64,000 bases of DNA, taken from assembly GCA_038259365.1 (NCBI GenBank), contig JBBSOW010000002.1, positions 1 to 64,000 of the forward strand. The letters are read 5' to 3'. Positions 41,935-49,985 of this stretch are shown here, piece after piece (position 1 is the first letter of the stretch; each line of letters begins with the position of its first letter). The notes beneath the pieces were generated by a model that searched no databases, was not told the origin of the DNA, and saw only the letters and a program-made list of their open reading frames with translations. This DNA is from JBBSOW01 sp038259365. GTDB lineage: Bacteria > Actinomycetota > Actinomycetes > Propionibacteriales > Propionibacteriaceae. Both the position numbers and the translations under genes were made by a program.

Positions 41935-42010
41935 TGGTACCCCCGACGGGACTCGAACCCGTACTGGAGCGGTTTTAAGCCGCCTGCCTCTGCCATTGGG
42001 CTACGGGGGC
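41935..42010 (-). tRNA. tRNA with anticodon UAA (reads UUA, Leu) but class I short variable loop
   Basis: 76 bases including encoded CCA. The cloverleaf is complete: 7-bp acceptor (one G-U at the top), D-arm with A14 and the conserved GG, anticodon stem GGCGG/CCGCT with loop CTTAAAA (anticodon TAA), a 5-base variable region, and T-arm ACGGG-TTCGAGT-CCCGT. Discriminator A73 suits leucine. Normal tRNA-Leu isoacceptors have a long (class II) variable arm, which this lacks. TTA codons are used here (for example at 6061), so a reader is needed, but the main one should be a class II tRNA elsewhere. Upstream of ppx on the minus strand means it follows the ppx 3' end. Confidence 0.88.
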
Positions 42011-42055
42011 CACTACTGCTGCGATTGCCCGTCCGATCCTAGACCGCGCTTGGGG

Positions 42056-42988
42056 TTACTGGCCATCGAGCAGCTTGGCGGCGATGCCGTCGAGCATGTC
42101 GGCCTCGCTGACGATGAGCTCGGCCACGCCGAGTCGGCGGGCGATCTGCCCACAGATCAGCGCTCCGCCCGAGATGACGTCGGCGCGCTTGGGGTGCATC
42201 GAAGGAACCGCGCGCAGGTCGGCCACCGTGGAGGAGGCCACCCTCTCGCACAGGCCGATGACGTCGGCGATCGGGATGCGGCACCCGTGTACGGCTCGAC
42301 GATCGTAGGCCTGCAAGCCCAGGTACATGGCGGCCAGCGTCGTTGCCGTGCCGGCCACGGCGATCCAGGTCTGCACGCCAGCGAGGTCAAGATGGGCTTC
42401 GAGCTGGCCGTCGACGAGTTTGCGGGCGTTGGCGAGTTGGGTGGCGGTGGGCGGGTCGGCGCTGAGAATTCTCTCTCGCAGCCGCACCGAGCCGAGGTCG
42501 AGCGAGACCGCCTGCTCGAGCCGGCCGCCGCGCCCGACGATCAGCTCGGTGGAGCCACCACCGATGTCGATCACCAGCACCGGTTCGGGTTGCGGTCCTA
42601 CTCCGGCGACCGCGCCGTCGTAGCTGAGCCGTGCCTCCTCGTCGCCGGTGATGATCTCGGGGCGCACGCCGAGGCGCTGCTCGATCCCGGCGAAGAAGGC
42701 CTCCCGGTTGGCGGCGTCTCGCGCGGCCGACGTGGCGACGAAGCGGACAGCGGTGCTAGACACGCCGGCTTCCCTGATCGCCGACGCGTAGGACTCGGTG
42801 GCGGCGAAGGTGCGCTCGAGGGCCTCGGGGTGGAACTCTTTGGCGGCGTCGACCCCTTGGCCGAGGCGGACGATCTCGAGCCGACGGTCGACCTCGACCA
42901 TGGCCGCCTCGGCCGGGCCGGGCGCCGACTCGGCGATGAGGAGGCGGATCGAGTTGGTGCCGCAGTCGATGGCGGCCACGCGAGTCAC
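42056..42988 (-). CDS. ppx: Exopolyphosphatase, Ppx/GppA family
   Basis: 310 residues. Sugar-kinase/Hsp70-like ATPase fold: VAAIDCGTNSIRLLIAE (phosphate 1 motif) and VLVIDIGGGSTELIVG (phosphate 2 motif), with TSAARDAANREAF between them. Hydrolyses terminal phosphate of polyphosphate and/or pppGpp. The short form without the C-terminal HD domain corresponds to the mycobacterial Ppx1/Ppx2 type. GTG 42988 overlaps the DUF501 stop by 4 bases (GTGA), the reason for this start. Last gene of the eno operon, 45 bases before the tRNA. Confidence 0.94.
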   Translation of the reverse strand: MTRVAAIDCGTNSIRLLIAESAPGPAEAAMVEVDRRLEIVRLGQGVDAAKEFHPEALERTFAATESYASAIREAGVSSTAVRFVATSAARDAANREAFFAGIEQRLGVRPEIITGDEEARLSYDGAVAGVGPQPEPVLVIDIGGGSTELIVGRGGRLEQAVSLDLGSVRLRERILSADPPTATQLANARKLVDGQLEAHLDLAGVQTWIAVAGTATTLAAMYLGLQAYDRRAVHGCRIPIADVIGLCERVASSTVADLRAVPSMHPKRADVISGGALICGQIARRLGVAELIVSEADMLDGIAAKLLDGQ

Positions 42989-43530
42989 GCGTCGAAATCC
43001 GGCGTCGGCGAAGGGCTGAACCCGGGCAGGCACGGGCGCCGCCAGAACTCCCCCAGCGCGGTCACGGCCTCGTCACCCAGCGGGTTGACGCCGGGCCCGG
43101 CCGACAGGGAGTGCGCCACGAGGGCGTGCAGGCATTTCACCCGGTCCGGCATCCCGCCGGCGCTGACTCCCTCGATCTCGGGCACCTCGCCCAGGCGTCG
43201 GCGCTCTTGCAGGTAGTTCTGGTGCGCGGCCGCATAGCCGGCCGCCAGCCCAGAATCGGTCTGCAACCGAGAACTCATCCGTGCCATCATCCCCGAGGCC
43301 TCCAGCGTCGAACAACCGGCGGTTGCCCGCGGGCAGGTCAGATAGTAGGTGGTGGGGAACGGCGTCCCGTCGGGCAACCGGGGCTCGGTGGCCAACACCC
43401 CGGGCTTGCCGCAGGGGCAGCGCCACGCCACCTCGACGACGCCGCGGGAGGGGCGCTGGAGTTGGGCCTCCACCGCCGCCGCATCGGCCTGGGAGAACTC
43501 GGCGCCCCGAGGTGGTTCGGTCTCCCTCAC
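42985..43530 (-). CDS. DUF501 protein
   Basis: 181 residues. DUF501 pattern: RCPCGKPGVLATEPRLPDGTPFPTTYYLTCP with two cysteines (CPC) and the later TCPRATAGCSTLEASGMM, probably metal-binding. ERRRLGEVPEIEGVSAGGMPDRVKCLHALVAHSL is the family's second block with the conserved His residues. Function unknown; the gene is always between ftsB/divIC and ppx in actinobacteria I recall. GTG 43530 overlaps the ftsB stop by 4 bases (GTGA), better than upstream starts. Confidence 0.9.
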   Translation of the reverse strand: MRETEPPRGAEFSQADAAAVEAQLQRPSRGVVEVAWRCPCGKPGVLATEPRLPDGTPFPTTYYLTCPRATAGCSTLEASGMMARMSSRLQTDSGLAAGYAAAHQNYLQERRRLGEVPEIEGVSAGGMPDRVKCLHALVAHSLSAGPGVNPLGDEAVTALGEFWRRPCLPGFSPSPTPDFDA

Positions 43531-44165
43531 CGAGGGCTCTTCGACGCTTTCGGGGCCGGGGCCTCGTCGGCGGGCTTCTCCGCGGGGTGATCGGCGGCCT
43601 GCACCGCTCCCCACATCCGGACCCACCAGGCGTCGGCGTCGGGGAGCTCTCGATCATCGCGCTGGTTGCCGATGCTGGCGCTTGCGTCGATCGGCTGGCC
43701 GTCCTCGCCGACCACGACGTATCCCGTCTCCCCAGGGATCACCCAAGCCAGTCGTTCGCGCGCCTGAATGCGAACGTAGGCCGGATCCTTCCACCGATCG
43801 AGCTGATCGTTGAGGGACTCGATGGCGGCGGTCCGCTCGTCGATCTGAACCCGCGCCTCGGCCAGGTCTCGCTGCTGGTTCATGTAGACACGCAACGAGG
43901 AGGCGTAGCTGACCCCCAGGATGATAAGCACCACGAAGAGGGCGACGGCGCGACGCGTGATCGGCATGGCCCGCACCCGGACGGTAGAACTGCTCCCCTG
44001 CTTTCGTCGAACCTCGGTGCTCTCGGGGTTGACGGGTCCCCCGGCGCGCTGCCCCGTCTTGGGACTGCTCGTGCGGGTACCCGTCCGGGCGGCTGTCCGA
44101 GACCGTGGCGAACCACGACCCGGACCCGCACCCGAACGGGTCGAGCGACGGGAATCACCCGCCAT
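43527..44165 (-). CDS. FtsB/DivIC septum formation initiator family protein
   Basis: 212 residues. A basic, Arg/Ser/Gly-rich cytoplasmic N terminus (about 1-66), one transmembrane helix (about 70-90, AVALFVVLIILGVSYASSL), then a periplasmic-side coiled coil (QRDLAEARVQIDERTAAIESLNDQLDRW) and the YVRIQARERLAWVIPGETGYVVV motif typical of FtsB/DivIC. It would join the FtsQ-FtsL-FtsB complex at the division septum. Coupled to eno by TGATG and to DUF501 by GTGA. Confidence 0.9.
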   Translation of the reverse strand: MAGDSRRSTRSGAGPGRGSPRSRTAARTGTRTSSPKTGQRAGGPVNPESTEVRRKQGSSSTVRVRAMPITRRAVALFVVLIILGVSYASSLRVYMNQQRDLAEARVQIDERTAAIESLNDQLDRWKDPAYVRIQARERLAWVIPGETGYVVVGEDGQPIDASASIGNQRDDRELPDADAWWVRMWGAVQAADHPAEKPADEAPAPKASKSPR

Positions 44166-45448
44166 CAGCGGCTCGCGAAGCGCGGGAAGGCCGCCGCGCC
44201 CGCGTAGCGGGCCGCGTCGTCGAGGTCTTCCTCGATGCGCAGCAACTGGTTGTACTTGGCGACGCGCTCGGAGCGAGCGGGCGCGCCGGTCTTGATCTGG
44301 CCGCAGTTGGTGGCCACGGCGAGGTCGGCGATGGTGGTGTCTTCGGTCTCGCCCGAGCGGTGGCTTATCATGCAGCGGAAGCCGCTGCGGTGGGCCAGAT
44401 CGACCGCGTCGAGGGTCTCACTGAGCGTGCCGATCTGGTTTACCTTGACGAGCAACGAGTTGGCCGACGCGCTATCGATGCCGCGTTGAAGCCGGGTGGG
44501 GTTGGTGACGAAGAGATCGTCGCCAACGATCTGGATCCGGGTTCCGAGGCGTTCGTTCATCGCCTGCCAACCGTCCCAGTCTTCCTCGTTCAGCGGATCC
44601 TCGATCGAGACCAACGGGTAGGAATCCACCAGTTCGGCGTAGTAGTCGATCATTTCGCCGGCGGTCTTGGTGCCCCCCTCGAACGCGTAGCTGCCGTTGT
44701 CGAAGAATTCCGAGGCGGCCACATCGAGCGCCAGGCCGATGTCGGTGCCGGGGGTGAACCCGGCGGCCTCGATGGCCACGAGGATCAGATCCAGCGCCGC
44801 GCGGTTGCTCTCCAGGTTGGGCGCGAAACCACCCTCGTCGCCGAGCCCGGTGGCCAGCCCCTTGTCCTGGAGGACCCTCTTCAGGGCGTGGTAGACCGCC
44901 GCGCCTTGCTCGAGCGCCTCGCGGAAGGAGCCGGCCCCGATCGGGGCGATCATGAACTCCTGGATGTCGACGTTGGAGTCGGCGTGCGAGCCGCCGTTGA
45001 GGATGTTCATCATCGGCACCGGCAGCAGGTGTGCGTTGGGGCCGCCGAGGTAGCGGTACAGGGGCAACTCGGCCGAGTCCGCCGCCGCGCGCGCCACGGC
45101 CAGGGAGACGCCCAGGATGGCGTTCGCGCCCAGGTTGCCCTTGTTGTCGGTGCCGTCGAGATCGAGCATGGCCTGATCCAACAGCCGCTGCTCGCTGGCC
45201 TCGAGGCCGAGCAGTTCGGGGCCGAGCTGCTCGATGACGTTCTCGACGGCCTTCAACACGCCCTTGCCGCCGTAGCGGGCCTTGTCGCCGTCGCGCAGTT
45301 CGACGGCCTCGAAGGCGCCCGTCGAGGCGCCGGAGGGAACGGCCGCGCGGCCCTCGGCCCCGTCGTCGAGGATGACCTGCACCTCGACGGTGGGGTTACC
45401 GCGTGAATCGAGAATCTCGCGGGCGTCGATGAAATCGATGGTTGCCAC
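44165..45448 (-). CDS. eno: Enolase
   Basis: 427 residues. Converts 2-phosphoglycerate to phosphoenolpyruvate in glycolysis. Landmarks: IDFIDAREILDSRGNPTVEV, SGASTGAFEAVELRDG, GDEGGFAPNL (catalytic Glu), VSIEDPLNEEDWDGW and VGDDLFVTNP (metal ligands), the catalytic Lys in LLVKVNQIGTL, and MISHRSGETEDTTIADLAVA near the end. Complete and of normal length. In the operon lipoprotein-mazG-eno-ftsB-DUF501-ppx. Confidence 0.98.
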   Translation of the reverse strand: MATIDFIDAREILDSRGNPTVEVQVILDDGAEGRAAVPSGASTGAFEAVELRDGDKARYGGKGVLKAVENVIEQLGPELLGLEASEQRLLDQAMLDLDGTDNKGNLGANAILGVSLAVARAAADSAELPLYRYLGGPNAHLLPVPMMNILNGGSHADSNVDIQEFMIAPIGAGSFREALEQGAAVYHALKRVLQDKGLATGLGDEGGFAPNLESNRAALDLILVAIEAAGFTPGTDIGLALDVAASEFFDNGSYAFEGGTKTAGEMIDYYAELVDSYPLVSIEDPLNEEDWDGWQAMNERLGTRIQIVGDDLFVTNPTRLQRGIDSASANSLLVKVNQIGTLSETLDAVDLAHRSGFRCMISHRSGETEDTTIADLAVATNCGQIKTGAPARSERVAKYNQLLRIEEDLDDAARYAGAAAFPRFASR

Positions 45449-45505
45449 TAGGATTTGCCTTTCAGCTCAGGAGCACAGGTTACGTAATGGGATCTTGCAC
45501 CAAGC

Positions 45506-46237
45506 CTAGACCCGGCGGGTCGTGATCCTCGGCAGCCCAGCCGGTGTGGACGCCGGCGTTTGTTGGCTTCTCTGCTCTCTGGCGGTGACCTGATTCTCCA
45601 GTTCGCGCAGTTGCGCCCGCAGCGCCTGCTCGGCGTCCAACCCGTCCCGCTGGGCGCCGGCGGCGAGCGCTAGGAGGGCCTGCCCCAGTTCGGCCTCGGA
45701 CCCGAACGTCGCCCGCTTGTCAATCCCGGGGATGCCGCTTTCGTGATTGCCGGTTTCGGGGCCGCCGCCGTCGTGCCAGACGCCGTGGCTGGCGGCCCGG
45801 GACAGCACCTTTTGGGCCCGCACCAGCGCCGAGAGCCGCCGCGGGACGCCGTCCAGCGCTGAGCGGCGGGACTTTTCGGCGCGTTTGCGCTGCTCCCAGG
45901 AGACGTGAAGGTCCTCGGGCAAGGCATCGTCTGAGAACACGTAGGGATGACGTCGGATCAGCTTGTCGGCCACCTCAGCGGCGACGTCGTCGAGGTTGAA
46001 GCGCTGCTCCTGCTCAGCGATGGCGGCGTGAAAGACCACCTGCAACAGCAGATCGCCCAGCTCCTCGCGCAGGTCCGCATCGGAGCCGTTCTCGATGGCC
46101 TCGACCACCTCGCACGTTTCCTCCACCAGGTAGCTCACCAAAGAGTGGTGGCTCTGCTCGCGATCCCACGGGCACTCGCGACGCAGCCGGTGCATGACGG
46201 CGACGAGGCGGCCCAGCCCGGGATTGCCGTTCGCCAT
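45506..46237 (-). CDS. mazG: MazG-family nucleoside triphosphate pyrophosphohydrolase
   Basis: 243 residues. Hydrolyses (d)NTPs to NMPs and pyrophosphate for housecleaning. The all-alpha NTP-PPase motif is evident: LRRECPWDREQSHHSL, YLVEETCEVVEAI (EExxE), and LREELGDLLLQVVFHA (ExxD), followed by RRHPYVF and WEQRKRAEK. The C-terminal quarter is divergent (a long linker with a Gly-rich spacer), so it contains one full MazG domain and probably a degenerate second half. The stop lies 57 bases before eno. Confidence 0.93.
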   Translation of the reverse strand: MANGNPGLGRLVAVMHRLRRECPWDREQSHHSLVSYLVEETCEVVEAIENGSDADLREELGDLLLQVVFHAAIAEQEQRFNLDDVAAEVADKLIRRHPYVFSDDALPEDLHVSWEQRKRAEKSRRSALDGVPRRLSALVRAQKVLSRAASHGVWHDGGGPETGNHESGIPGIDKRATFGSEAELGQALLALAAGAQRDGLDAEQALRAQLRELENQVTAREQRSQQTPASTPAGLPRITTRRV

Positions 46238-46252
46238 TACGCGAGTCCTCGC

Positions 46253-46786
46253 TCAGGGAGCCGGCGGGGTCTCGGGGGCGACGGGATCGGACAGCGACCC
46301 GGTCTCGCCGGTCATCTGTCCCTGCTCGAAGTTGCCGTAGCGCGGGTTCAACCGCACGTTGATTTCCTTGGCCTGCTCGGTGAACGTCTCCGCGCCGATC
46401 TGCTGGGCCACGATCTGGGCGTCGGCGAGATCGTAGGCCAGCCGCTTGGCGTCGGGGACCCGAAGCAGTTGGGCACCGGTCTCGTCGGTAGCCAGCGAGG
46501 CGTCGCGCTGACCGTCGGTGATCGTGATGTTGTTCTGGGCGGCGATCTGCTCGGCCTGCAGGCCGGTGATCATCGCGCCGACGACGTTGCGGGCGTTGAT
46601 ACGCGAGGGGTCTAGCTCGAAGGCCTCGGCGAGTCCCTCGACGTTGCGGTCGACGTCGGATTGAGTAATCGACGTGCCACCCACGATCGCGGCGTCGGAG
46701 GGATTGTTGCCCGAGCAACCGGCCGTCGCGGCCGCCATCGCCAGGACCAGCCCCGCACAGGCCAGCCGAACACGCTTATCCACCAT
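46253..46786 (-). CDS. SurA N-terminal domain lipoprotein
   Basis: 177 residues with a lipoprotein signal (LACAGLVLAMAAATAGC, lipobox at about residue 24) placing it outside the membrane. The domain AAIVGGTSITQSDVDRNVEG matches the SurA-N chaperone-like fold; no PPIase (parvulin) domain follows, so it is a chaperone-like or scaffold protein rather than an isomerase. C-terminal tail acidic and Pro-rich. ATG 46786 has AGGTAGAG just upstream. It corresponds in position to LpqU-area genes near mazG/eno. Confidence 0.85.
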   Translation of the reverse strand: MVDKRVRLACAGLVLAMAAATAGCSGNNPSDAAIVGGTSITQSDVDRNVEGLAEAFELDPSRINARNVVGAMITGLQAEQIAAQNNITITDGQRDASLATDETGAQLLRVPDAKRLAYDLADAQIVAQQIGAETFTEQAKEINVRLNPRYGNFEQGQMTGETGSLSDPVAPETPPAP

Positions 46787-46882
46787 CTCTACCTCACAAC
46801 GCTCGCTTGCCGGTTACCGTAGCCGAGACTACCGCCCACGAGTGTAGCCGCAGGCCCAGTCAACTCGTCGGGGTCTGCCTAC

Positions 46883-48148
46883 TCAGCGAGCGGCGGCCGC
46901 CTTCTCGCGTTCCTGCGAACGCTCCAGGGCTCGACGTCGGTCCGCCTCGGATTCCTCCGCGATCTGTTGGGCGCGTTCCTCGTTCCTAGTGAGGCAGTCT
47001 CCCGATTCGGGTTCGAAGACGTGCACCTGGGCAGGATCGAAGACGAGATTGGCGGTGTCGCCCTCCCTGATCCGGGAGCGGGCGTCCAGGCTGACCAGAA
47101 TCTGGGTGCGCATCCCCTCACCGTCCATGTCTCGATCCAACTCGTCCAGCTTGTCTTGGACGCCGGCGTCCGCTTCGAACGGGATGTAGGCGTACTGCTC
47201 GTTGCCCAGCCATTCGGTGACATCGACTATCGCCTCGAAGGACACCGCGTCGTTGGCGATGTCGTCGTCCAGCGAGGCATCCTTTAGAGATTCCGGCCGG
47301 ATGCCGACGATGACCAGTTCCTTGCCCTTGACGTCTTCGCGCACCGATTCCGGCACCGGGATCGTGCAGACCGGCGTCACGAGGTTGTCGCCCTCGACCT
47401 TGGCGGGCAGGAAGTTCATGGGTGGCGATCCGATGAAACCGGCCACGAACAGGTTCACCGGCTCCTCGTAGAGCTCGCGCGGGCTCGCGCACTGCTGGAT
47501 CACGCCCCGCTTGAGCACCGTGACCCGGTCGCCCAACGTCATCGCCTCGGTCTGGTCGTGGGTGACGTACAGCGTGGTGATTCCCAGACGCCGCTGCAGC
47601 CGCGCGATCTCGGTGCGCATCTGTCCGCGCAGCTTGGCGTCGAGGTTGGATAGCGGCTCGTCGAACAGGAAGGCGTCGGCCTGGCGGACGATGGCGCGAC
47701 CCATGGCGACCCGTTGCCGTTGCCCACCCGAGAGATTGGCGGGCTTGCGTTGCAGATGCTCGTCGAGTTCGAGGAGGGCCGAAGCCTCCCGAACCCGGCG
47801 GTCGATCTCGTCGTCGTCGACCTCGTCGCTCATCTTGGACAGCCTTAGCGGGAAGGCGATGTTCTCGTACACCGTGAGGTGGGGGTAGAGAGCGTAGTTC
47901 TGGAAGACCATGGATAGGTTGCGGTCTTTCGGCGCCAGGTCGTTGACCTGCCGATCGTCGATGTGGAGGTCACCATCGGTGATGTCTTCCAGACCCACGA
48001 CCATCCGTAACAGCGTCGACTTTCCGCAGCCCGACGGTCCGACGAGGATCATGAACTCCCCGTCGGCGATATCGAGGGAAATGTCATTCACGGCGGCGAA
48101 CCCGTCGCCGTATTTCTTGACGAGGTGGTCCATCACGATACGCGACAT
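46883..48148 (-). CDS. Sugar ABC transporter ATPase, UgpC/MsmK/MalK type
   Basis: 421 residues. ATPase that energises MalFG-type sugar importers; often shared between several transporters. Walker A VGPSGCGKST, Q-loop VFQNYALYPHLT, signature NLSGGQRQR, Walker B DAFLFDEPLSNLDA, switch His VTHDQTEAM, then a TOBE/OB C-terminal regulatory domain (about 240-385). The last 40 residues are a charged, Arg/Glu-rich tail not typical of the family. It is the last gene of a four-gene import operon. Confidence 0.94.
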   Translation of the reverse strand: MSRIVMDHLVKKYGDGFAAVNDISLDIADGEFMILVGPSGCGKSTLLRMVVGLEDITDGDLHIDDRQVNDLAPKDRNLSMVFQNYALYPHLTVYENIAFPLRLSKMSDEVDDDEIDRRVREASALLELDEHLQRKPANLSGGQRQRVAMGRAIVRQADAFLFDEPLSNLDAKLRGQMRTEIARLQRRLGITTLYVTHDQTEAMTLGDRVTVLKRGVIQQCASPRELYEEPVNLFVAGFIGSPPMNFLPAKVEGDNLVTPVCTIPVPESVREDVKGKELVIVGIRPESLKDASLDDDIANDAVSFEAIVDVTEWLGNEQYAYIPFEADAGVQDKLDELDRDMDGEGMRTQILVSLDARSRIREGDTANLVFDPAQVHVFEPESGDCLTRNEERAQQIAEESEADRRRALERSQEREKAAAAR

Positions 48149-48176
48149 CTGGTTTCGCTCCTTTGAGTTCGGGCGT

Positions 48177-49019
48177 TCAGCCCTTGACGGCGCCTGAGGT
48201 GAGGCCGGTGACGATGCGTCGTTGGAAGATCAACACGAGCGCGACGACGGGGATGGTGACGATCATGGCTGCCGCCATGATCGCCCCCGTCGGCTCGGTG
48301 AACTGGCTGGCGCCGGTGAAGAAGGCGAGGGCTGCCGGGACGGTACGCGCCTTGTCGCTGGTCAAAGTGATGGCGAACACGAAGTCGTTCCAGGCGATGA
48401 AAAAGGCGATGATCGCGGTCGTGAAGACCCCAGGGGCCGCCAACGGGATGATGACCTTGCGAAATGCCTCCCAGCTGGTGGCGCCGTCCACCTGGGCCGC
48501 CTGCTCGAGTTCCCACGGGATCTGCTGGAAGAAGGCCGACAGGGTCCAAATGGATAGCGGGAGCGTGAGCGAGAGGTAGGGGATGATCAGGCCGGGGATG
48601 GTGTCGAACAGCCCAATGCTGCTCCAGACGTTGTACAACGGGGTGGCCAGCGAGATGACCGGGAAGATCGAGACCAGCAGCGCGGTGACCAACACGAACT
48701 TCTTGCCGGGAAAGTCGAGCCGGGCGATGGCGTAGGAACAAAACGTCGCCAGCACCACGCTGATGAATGTGGCTAGGCCACATACGATGAAGGAGTTACG
48801 CAGCGCAGGTAAGAAGAGGTCCGAGGCACCCCCGGTGAAGATCAGCTGGTAGTTGTCCCAACTGACTCCTTGCGGGATGAACTTACCGTCGTTGAGGTTG
48901 GCGTCGCTCTTCACCGAGAGGGAGAACATCCAAAACAGCGGAATCAGGGTCCAAAGCATGATGGGGATGGCGACCAGCCCCAATCCCACCTTGGCCCGGG
49001 TGGAAAGGTTCGAGTCCAC
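48177..49019 (-). CDS. Carbohydrate ABC transporter permease (MalG type)
   Basis: 280 residues, six helices. The EAA loop for contact with the ATPase is QAAQVDGATSWEAFRKVIIPL. N-terminal ARLGLVAIPIMLWTLIPLFWMF-like helix 1 precedes a periplasmic loop (DGKFIPQGVSWDNYQLI). Pairs with the permease at 49023-49985, 3 bases away. Sugar specificity cannot be deduced. Confidence 0.93.
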   Translation of the reverse strand: MDSNLSTRAKVGLGLVAIPIMLWTLIPLFWMFSLSVKSDANLNDGKFIPQGVSWDNYQLIFTGGASDLFLPALRNSFIVCGLATFISVVLATFCSYAIARLDFPGKKFVLVTALLVSIFPVISLATPLYNVWSSIGLFDTIPGLIIPYLSLTLPLSIWTLSAFFQQIPWELEQAAQVDGATSWEAFRKVIIPLAAPGVFTTAIIAFFIAWNDFVFAITLTSDKARTVPAALAFFTGASQFTEPTGAIMAAAMIVTIPVVALVLIFQRRIVTGLTSGAVKG

Positions 49020-49022
49020 GGC

Positions 49023-49985
49023 TCAGCCTCCTCTGCTTGCGGCGAGATCAACCTTGAAGCCCTTGATGAACAGTGCGCAGATGCCGAGCACCAGCACGAA
49101 GATGAGCACCGAAATGGCCGAACCCATCCCGATCTGCACCGAGGCAATGGTCTGGTTGTAGGCCAGGATGGACACGCTGTTCGTGCCCGCCGAGCCACCG
49201 GTCATGATGAAGATGTTGTCGAAGATGCGGAAGGCGTCCAAAGCTCGGAACAGCAGGGCCACCATGATCGCGGCCTTCATGTTCGGAAGGATGACGCGGG
49301 TCAGCCGCTCCCAAAACGTGGCGCCATCGACCCGGGCGGCCTCCTCGAGGGCCCCGTCGATCTGAGCCAGCCCGGCCAACAGCAGCAGCGACATGAAGGG
49401 CGTGGTCTTCCAGATCTCGGACAGGCAGATCACGACAAACGCGGGTAGCGTGCTGCCGAACCAATCGAAGTCGGTAGGTACCAGGCCGAAGGTGAGAAAG
49501 TGCAGCCAGCCGTTCATGAAGCCGCTGGAGGTGGAGAACATGAACTGCCAGGTGAAGGCCGACACCACGGTGATGATGGCGTAGGGGATGAGCACCAGGG
49601 TGCGCAGGGTCCGCCGCGGTATCACGATGCGGTTCATCACCATGGCGAAGGCCATCCCGATGACGAACTCGACGACGAGGGTGACAATGGTGACCGCAAC
49701 GGTGAACCCGACCGACTGCCACCACAAGGGATCGGTCAGGATCACTGCGTAGTTCTTCAAGAAGATGAAGGACCGCTCGTCCGGCGCGGTGAGGCGATAG
49801 TTGAAAAACGATTCGTAGATCGCCTGCAGGATGGGGTAGGCCGTGACCGCCAGCATGATGACGAACGCGGGAGCGGCCAGCTTCCAGCCCAGATTGCGTT
49901 CCTGCCGGGCGCGATCCGAAACGTGGTTTTTCGTCTCGGCCGGCTTCTTGGTGGAGGAGCCGCGCTCCTGAGTGGCGGTGCTCAC
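49023..49985 (-). CDS. Sugar ABC transporter permease (MalF type)
   Basis: 320 residues. A charged N terminus (about 1-35) then six helices. The EAA loop is EEAARVDGATFWERLTRVILP, as in MalF-like subunits; TAYPILQAIYESFFNY is the typical first helix end. Overlaps the binding-protein gene by 4 bases (ATGA), so the operon is translated as a coupled set: binding protein, MalF, MalG, ATPase. Confidence 0.93.
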   Translation of the reverse strand: MSTATQERGSSTKKPAETKNHVSDRARQERNLGWKLAAPAFVIMLAVTAYPILQAIYESFFNYRLTAPDERSFIFLKNYAVILTDPLWWQSVGFTVAVTIVTLVVEFVIGMAFAMVMNRIVIPRRTLRTLVLIPYAIITVVSAFTWQFMFSTSSGFMNGWLHFLTFGLVPTDFDWFGSTLPAFVVICLSEIWKTTPFMSLLLLAGLAQIDGALEEAARVDGATFWERLTRVILPNMKAAIMVALLFRALDAFRIFDNIFIMTGGSAGTNSVSILAYNQTIASVQIGMGSAISVLIFVLVLGICALFIKGFKVDLAASRGG

